A DNA stretch of 64,000 bases. Source: Dichotomocladium elegans. Taxonomy: Eukaryota; Mucoromycota; Mucoromycetes; Mucorales; Lichtheimiaceae. A program made the position numbers and the translations under genes. The notes beneath the pieces are model-generated. The model saw only the letters and a program-made list of their open reading frames with translations, was not told where the DNA came from and made no database searches. The stretch is taken from positions 28,768-92,767 of the forward strand of contig JAIXMN010000048.1 in the NCBI GenBank assembly GCA_025716815.1, read 5' to 3'. This document shows, one piece after another, positions 57,797 to 64,000 of the stretch; within the stretch, counting starts at the first letter, position 1, and every line of letters starts with the position of its first letter.

Positions 57797-58703
57797 ACCA
57801 TCAATTTCGCAGCACATCTACGACCATGTAGCCCTGTAACGAAACCCTCTGACCGACTGCAGGCTCAGAGCTAAACTTATAAGGGTCGAGCTTCTCTACA
57901 AGCAATTGACGGAAGAAAACGATCCCGATATACAGCCACCAATTAGCCAGCAGATAGTGCCCTATCCACCTGCCGCCGTGCTCAGCACTGAACCGTATCT
58001 GTAATAACAGGACTCTTCCCATCTTCGCAAAGTATTAATTACTTGTTTCTGCATGCTGATAAGTGTATAGAAGGCTAAGAAGTGAGAGATCCGAAACGGA
58101 CGTATTTTTTTTTTATTATGGAGATGTTGTGCTCTCTGCACGAACGGAATACCTCTCTAGCCACTGTGCTTGAGATGTTGAGTCAGTCTCTCAATGATAC
58201 AGAGCTCCTGAAAATCCTGTCATCGGAAAGTTAGGAAAGCCGGATGCAGGCTGCTCTCGAGGGCTATGGACGGCAAAAGCGCTTGTATCAAAGGGATGCG
58301 CTGCTAGTTTGCAGTGATTCAAAGATCGAGGTTTTGAAAGTAACTTGCCCAATCGTGTATCTTTATGGACTTCTTTGTGAACAATGGGAATAGCGGGCAT
58401 GTGGGCGAATGCCGTAAGCTTGGGCTATTCCTGAGAATGTTCTCGAATTCGACAACCGAAAACGACGGGTTACATATAATTCTTCCACTGGAGTGAAAAG
58501 CCGTTTGACTTTTGGCACATCCTGGGTGTACTTTCGGGTATAGGAAGGCATTTGTCTTAAAGATCGCACAAACAACAAACAGCCGAGTTGCTGAGATATT
58601 CACCACCGTTGATTCAATGGACAAGTCCAGCTTATTGCGTCGTCAGTTGCTACGAGTATTCGGTCACAGTGATATCTTCGCGGAAACAATCTGGATGTTT
58701 CGT
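57797..58703 (-). repeat. Dispersed repeat, copy B (inverted relative to 1-905)
   Basis: Reverse complement of 1-905 with about 5% mismatches in the stretch compared (58319-58624). In this copy the minus-strand frame at 57801-58022 (GRVLLLQIRFSAEHGGRWIG) stays open, while the equivalent part of copy A (681-905) has stops, so copy B may be the better preserved. The breakpoint at about 57797 matches the end of similarity at ~905. Confidence 0.85.
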
Positions 58704-61560
58704 AGACTCCTGATGTTGTCTCTAACACATGCGCGATGTACTTGATTTATCAATTGACAAATGGCGTTACTTCTTTGATTGTATTTCTTGTCTCCGGCCT
58801 TCCTCGGCTCCTGCGTGTCTTTTTGTCCTTCGATTCTAGCCCTTCTCGCTTTTCCTTCTGGATATATGCCCCGTTCGTTTCTTCACTGGACTGTGGACTT
58901 CTTTCTTCCTTTCTCTCTGTATTTTTTCTTGCTTTTTGTTTTCATTTGATTGTTGTCCTCTTTTTTTGGATCTTTTTTAGATCCTTTTCTAGTTCTTGTT
59001 ATTTTTTGTTCGTTCTCTTTTCTTGTTCTTCTTCTTCTTCCTATTTTTTTTTTTTGTTTTACCCATTTAATATGAAGCAGCGCATAAACGGATGGCCTTT
59101 CATATTATTGAGTTGATAGCACATCAGGCAAATCGGGGACGAAGATAATTTCATTGGCGAGGAAGGTTTCGTGCATGTCTTTTTTCCTTGCTGCACATTG
59201 TCGGATTTGCTGGGAATATTGATTAACGGCTTATTGAATTTTGGATCGCTTTCATCTCCTCATGAGGTGTCTCCATTCCTTAAACAAGGGCGTAACCTTG
59301 CAGTGATCATGCCATCGTCCAGGTTTGAGTCAAAGCCCGTATAATGAGCTGTGTATGTTGCTGAAAGTGTGCACGCGTATAGGATGGGCTTGTTTCCGTG
59401 GAGATTGCGCCCGTAAGTGAAGTTCATAGTTGCTCCCAATGCCTGGGATCTTCGTTCGTAAGGCAACAACGCCTTGTACTATCCGGACACACCCATACAC
59501 GAGATATAAACTCGCTGCCTTTGCCTGGAAGTGCGTGTTAGCACACACCTATCTGGTGGTCCATGATGTGATGCACATTTTCATGCGCTATTCAAGAATC
59601 ACAGTACCAAGCAGCTTAGAGACGCTCAAGCCATTTCTGATGCACCTTCGCGGTTCCAACCATTTGCTGCGGCTTACACCAAACGCTGCGTCCTAAGAGC
59701 AGACGATGAGCTTGCAGATGTATTACATAACGTGAATAACACCAAGCTGCCTACTGTACGCTTCCCGTAAAATAACCCATATCGCTCATTTGCCATGTAC
59801 ATCACTGGTCACATTGACTTGATAAACATGATTATCTCCATTGGACTCCACAAAACACGCGGAGGAAAAGAGACGGTGGAAAACTCGTTCACTGTCCGTT
59901 AGATAAGGCGGTGCAGCATAGTTTTTGATAGATCAGTTGCTTTAGTCCCAATGTCATAGACCCGGGTATGTGGACGTCGCGTGTAAAATGTCTAATCTAC
60001 ACCATAATCCTCATCTCGACTTCTTCATGGGTTAGTATTGATGCTTTGTGTATTGCGAGACGCCAACTTGACCGCCTCGAAATTATCAACGAAATCGCAT
60101 CGTCCTTTCCCGGTTGCTACATAACCATGGTTTTGTACTCGTACAGTTAGGCTCTTTTATTATAGACCATTAACAGTGCTTTTCAGTCACGCTTCATCCA
60201 TTACTTTTATAATCCTTCACCCGCCAAAAAACGTTTTACTGTGTATAAGATGCCCGTATATGTGCATACGGGTCAATCGCCGCACTATACAAGAGTAGCG
60301 CAATAATAAATGCAATTGGGGCTGTTGGATCCATTGTGATATTGATAGAAAACCGATCTTACTTTCTCTTTATGCACCGATAAGTATGTGACACAAGAGG
60401 GTTAGCACATGATGTTACCCAGAAGAGAACAAATCGTGCGACAGAGATGTTTATATAACGATGATGGTCCGTTGATGACATTGACAGGTTCTACACTCTT
60501 GTGATACTCATACCTTTGATCTTTGTTCTGTTGGTTGGATATATAGAATCACACCCAAAGAGAGAAAAAGTCGTGGACCAGCGATATGCGCACACGAATT
60601 CCCTGTCACCTGGCCGCATAAGAGGCGAATGCAGGGATGGGATAAGACTGAAAGCAGTCCTTGTGGTAAACATTGGGTGCCATGCTTTCGATATGCAACC
60701 CCCCCTTTTGTGCTCCCCTCCCACGTTTATTTGAGATTCGGACTCCTCATTTTTGTGAATACGTGGCTACTTACTGTCTTTATCAGACCTTTCCGTGACC
60801 GGGTGAGTGTAAGAGCCGGGAGAAGCTAGGAATAATTTATAACGGACTCAACATACTGCCACTGGTACCAAGGTAATCAGAGAGCAAGGCGATACCGGAT
60901 ACCATGGTCTATGGGGGGGTGGCGCCTTGGGAATGGGCACGTGCATTCCTGCAACAGCATCAACCATTGATTTCGACCCCCGCCGCCTGTTTATTTTGCC
61001 TTATTGACTATCTCGGGCTTCTACACAAACCAAGAGGTTCGATACAATAAGAACCATGGGATCGCAGGAAAACGACTCTATGTACTCTAGTAATTGCTAT
61101 CAATCGAAAAAAAACCCAAAGTAACATCATACCTTGATATGCATGTTTTTTTTCTTGCGCGGTGAGAAGACATTTATCATTGGTTCCCGTTGAAAACGCG
61201 CTAACGTTATCTATAACGGATCAATCAAGATTTTCCTTCCCACCCCCTCCATCCTGTTTTTTTAAGCAGAAGTATCAACATCAGCAGTGTATTAACAGCA
61301 GGCCCGTCAAGACCTCTGAATCGAACAGGCAGTCCGCATGGCAAAGGGTGAGTCCAGCAAGTTTTTTTTTTCGTTCTCTCCGGGATGGCAGGCCCATGGT
61401 ACCCACTTATGTTCCCGCTATAACCCGACTTTACCCGTTTTGGTATCTACTCCGCCCAGATCACGCGACTGACGGGAGGGAGGGATATTGGAAAGAAAAA
61501 TTTTCCCTCTCCTTTTCCTACCATCCCTTTCCGTTTTCAAGGCGCTGGTTGGCCGGATAC
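58704..61560. other. Gene-poor region
   Basis: No supported gene. 58736-59116 is T/C-rich on the + strand, giving a hydrophobic low-complexity frame that I regard as spurious; the opposite strand is A/G-rich and reads as a charged Lys/Glu peptide. The frame 59430-59696 (+) has no recognisable family. A possible short spliced frame starts at 61338 (see findings). Confidence 0.4.
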
Positions 61561-62840
61561 CGCCACCGATCCAAGTATTCCTTCCAAAGAAACTAAACAG
61601 TTGCTGATCCATGAGTGGGAATCGAGGGCCAGATTCCCTTCTGGGCGCCAAGGTATTACTCTCGAAAGAAATTAACAGTTGCTGAGGCATCAGTTGGGGG
61701 ACCAACGGCTGGATGCTTGCGAGAACCAAGATGCTTGTTTCATTCGAAACCGTCAGTCATCAGATTGGGGACCAAAGGCTGGATGCTTGCGAGAACCAAG
61801 ATGCTTGTTTCGTTGAAACCGTCAGTCATCAGATTGGGGACCAACGGCTGGATGCTTGCGAGAACCAAGATGCTTGTTTCATTCGAAACCGTCAGTCATC
61901 AGATTGGAGACCAAAGGCTAGATGCTTGCGAGAACCAAGATGCTTGTTTCATTCGAAACCGTCAGTCATCAGATTGGGGACCAAAGGCTAGATGCTTGCG
62001 AGAACCAAGATGCTTGTTTCGTTGAAACCGTCAGTCATCAGATTGGGGACCAAAGGCTGAATGCTTGCGAGAACCAAGATGCTTGTTTCATTCGAAACCG
62101 TCAGTCATCAGATTGGGGACCAAAGGCTGGATGCTTGCGAGAACCAAGATGCTTGTTTCATTCGAAACCGTCAGTCATCAGATTGGAGACCAAAGGCTGA
62201 TGCTTGCGAGAACCAAGATGCTTGTTTCATTCGAAACCGTCAGTCATCAGATTGGGGACCAAAGGCTAGAAGCTTGCGAGAACCAAGATGCTTGTTTCAT
62301 TCGAAACCGTCAGTCATCAGATTGGGGACCAAAGGCTAGATGCTTGCGAGAACCAAGATGCTTGTTTCGTTGAAACCGTCAGTCATCAGATTGGGGACCA
62401 AAGGCTGGATGCTTGCGAGAACCAAGATGCTTGTTTCGTTGAAACCGTCAGTCATCAGATTGGGGACCAACGGCTGGAATGCTTGCGAGAACCAAGATGC
62501 TTGTTTCACTCGAAACCGTCAGTCATCAGATTGGGGACCAACGGCTGGAATGCTTGCGAGAACCAAGATGCTTGTTTCATTCGAAACCGTCAGTCATCAG
62601 ATTGGGGACCAAAGGCTGGAATGCTTGCGAGAACCAAGATGCTTGTTTCGTTGAAACCGTCAGGCAACGGGAGGAAGGATGATGGGCTGGCTCCTACCCT
62701 CCTAAGCAGCAACGTGTTTACTCCATTCGAAATGCCAGGCAACGGGGAGGATTGAAGGCCTGGATCCTCCCTAAGCAGCGACGCGTTTGTTTCTTTGAAG
62801 ACGGTCAGGCATTGGTGGAGGCCCGACTGGCCGGCAAAGA
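61560..62840 (+). repeat. Minisatellite array, ~70-base unit, 14 core copies with diverged edges
   Basis: The core runs from about 61715 to 62665 and has fourteen units beginning GCTTGCGAGAACCAAGATGC and ending in GGGGACCAAAGGCTGGAT-like sequence. Unit lengths are mostly 69, 70 or 71: variants differ by CATTCGAAACC against CGTTGAAACC, and GGATGC against GGAATGC. Copies are nearly identical in the centre. On the left (61590-61714) and right (62666-62840) are more diverged, longer units (spacing about 77) with recognisable pieces such as CAGTTGCTGA and AGCAGCRACG. Because the unit is not a multiple of three and has no stop, all forward frames remain open across several copies. Confidence 0.93.
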
Positions 62841-63372
62841 AGGCAGGATCGACCGGGCGGGCTGTACGGGGTAGAGTAGATAGACCTTTCTGTAGCCTGA
62901 GACAAGTTCAAGAAGTACCTGTCCAAATGATCAGATGTACGTGATCCTCTGTGCTTACCGCATCTCGCAGACGGTGATACATCTTGGTAGGATACCTCAA
63001 TGAGGGACTAGGGTACACCCCTGGGACCAGGCCTGGGGGGCTCGAAGGAGACCAAGATAAATGCGGTTATCTTGCCTCTAGAGCGGAGGCACATGGTGGG
63101 TAAAGATGATATTTATTTAATGCGATTGGTGAGCGCTTGCTGCTTTCAGCTCCTCCGCTCTCGCGCGATTCTGAAAGAAATGATACTAAAAAAACCCCCA
63201 GGGGCAAATAGTGGGAAAAAAGGAAAATGGCAAAGTGAGTAAAGGGAGTAAGTAGGCGAAAGAAAAAAGATAGTAGGATGTTGGGTATCGCAAGCAAATC
63301 ATAGAAAGGTGTGGGCACAAGATTCTATTTAATAGCTGGAGTCAGGGGAGAAGAAGAGGACGAAGAGAGAGT
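62841..63372. other. Spacer / 3' flank of the LINE
   Basis: No gene seen. In the minus-strand sense this would be the 3' untranslated part of the retrotransposon tail at 63373-63948. A-rich runs are present at about 63180-63230 (+ strand). Confidence 0.4.
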
Positions 63373-63978
63373 TTACTGGGGCAGCGTGGTAGGTATCAAG
63401 GGTGGAAGTGTAGGTGGCAGGAGCCATTCGACAAAATCTTGACCTGGGGTGGAATTGCGGTAGATGGACGAGCGGACGTAGTCGGGGTGGTGAATGCTTT
63501 CTAGTTCGTCAAGGATGTCGCAGAGGATGGGCCAGGTATGTGTCCAGTATCGTTGGCGTGTATGGGCGTTAGGGCGTGACATGGGCAGCATGTTGAGGAC
63601 ATATGAGATGGGATCAGGCGTCTGAGGATCGACATTGAGTCTGATGTGGAGGTTTAGACATTCAATAAGGTGTGTCCTGGTGGTGCCACGGGCGTTGGCG
63701 CAACGAGGGCAACTACGTGGCTTTCCTCCTGGTAGCCAACCGAGCCGCCAGCGGATGCATCGGCTGCGTTCCATTCGAGTCATGGGAAGCCACAATACTG
63801 GGTCGACACTGGGGCGTGGGCGGCACCGGCTAAGTAAGATATTGTTTCGGCGATTGCAGTATATAGCATGCATGTCAGCCACATACTGGCGGGTCTCAGC
63901 TTGAGCAGGATGGGTGGTGTCCGCTCTGGGGATGGTAGGCGCATCCATAGCTTGTTCGTGGACATGAGCGTTCTCCAG
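63373..63978 (-). mobile_element. LINE-type retrotransposon, C-terminal end of the ORF2 protein (partial)
   Basis: The minus-strand frame from ~63978 to the stop at 63373 carries RWRLGWLPGGKPRSCPRC, then ARGTTRTHLIECLNLHIRL, i.e. a CxxC...H...C zinc knuckle of the kind found at the end of non-LTR reverse transcriptases in Mucoromycota. It then reads PDPISYVLNMLP and a Trp-rich segment (YWTHTWPILCDILDELESI) and ends PPTLPPLIPTTLPQ. The reverse-transcriptase core would lie beyond the right window edge. A TAG stop in frame about ten codons before the Met at 63948 suggests the copy is damaged, or that a frameshift lies here. The retrotransposon call rests on this tail alone. Confidence 0.62.
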
Positions 63979-64000
63979 GACCCACTACGCGTGCGTCGGA

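Noticed and set aside
58736..59116. 126-codon frame rich in Phe, Leu and Ser, resembling a membrane protein
   Set aside because: Product of a T/C-rich low-complexity stretch; hydrophobicity follows from base composition.
61715..62665. CRISPR array
   Set aside because: The repeats are ~70 bases with no unique spacers between them and the window is clearly nuclear fungal DNA; this is a minisatellite.

Overview
This is nuclear DNA from a fungus, most likely an early-diverging Mucoromycota (Mucorales-like) species. Genes are split by many short introns (about 50-150 bases, mostly GT-AG). 5' leaders are C/T-rich, intergenic spacers are full of CT, CA, GT and TA microsatellites, and the proteins are typically fungal (chitin deacetylase, Rom2-type RhoGEF, MIX23, THO2). 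The end-of-window reverse-transcriptase tail with a CxxC...HLIEC knuckle and the IS630/Tc1-like relics also fit Mucoromycota. The species cannot be named from sequence alone.

Layout. 1-905 is a diverged repeat whose inverted partner lies at 57797-58703. From 2.2 to 28.4 kb is a dense, gene-rich block with mostly alternating strands: RPL11 (+), a Gfo/Idh/MocA oxidoreductase (-), proteasome beta1 (+), a WNK-type kinase (-), an AAAP amino-acid transporter (+), COP9 signalosome CSN6 (-), MIX23 (+), mitochondrial ATP synthase alpha (-), a Sec14-like protein (+), chitin deacetylase (+), RPL23/uL14 (-), DCP1 (+) and a protein like the N-terminal domain of plant L-arabinokinase (-). From 28.4 to 32.5 kb is AT-richer, gene-poor DNA with a DDE transposase relic. 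From 32.6 to 43.4 kb four genes run on the + strand: RPL19, a DEP-DH-PH-CNH RhoGEF, a 2-oxoglutarate/Fe(II) oxygenase and a DH-BAR RhoGEF. THO2 (-) fills 43.7-49.1 kb, followed by a small orphan membrane protein (-).

From 50.1 kb to the end the window is mostly mobile-element debris: an IS630/Tc1-like transposase relic (52.3-53.1 kb), one orphan Q-rich coiled-coil gene (53.9-54.5 kb), decayed coding-like sequence on the minus strand (about 55.6-58.6 kb) including the second repeat copy, a minisatellite of fourteen roughly 70-base units (61.7-62.7 kb) with diverged edges, and the C-terminal end of a LINE-type retrotransposon running off the window end.

How the genes relate. Most are unrelated housekeeping genes packed with short convergent (150-380 base) and divergent spacers. 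There are loose themes: three cytosolic ribosomal proteins, two Rho GTPase exchange factors three kilobases apart (cell wall and polarity), and mRNA life-cycle factors (THO2 for export, DCP1 for decapping). Exon boundaries were set by eye from splice signals and checked for frame; summed exon lengths divide by three for every gene whose exons are listed in full. Unusual intron features (a split start codon, GC-AG introns, GTT-type donors) are the most robust oddities seen directly in the sequence.
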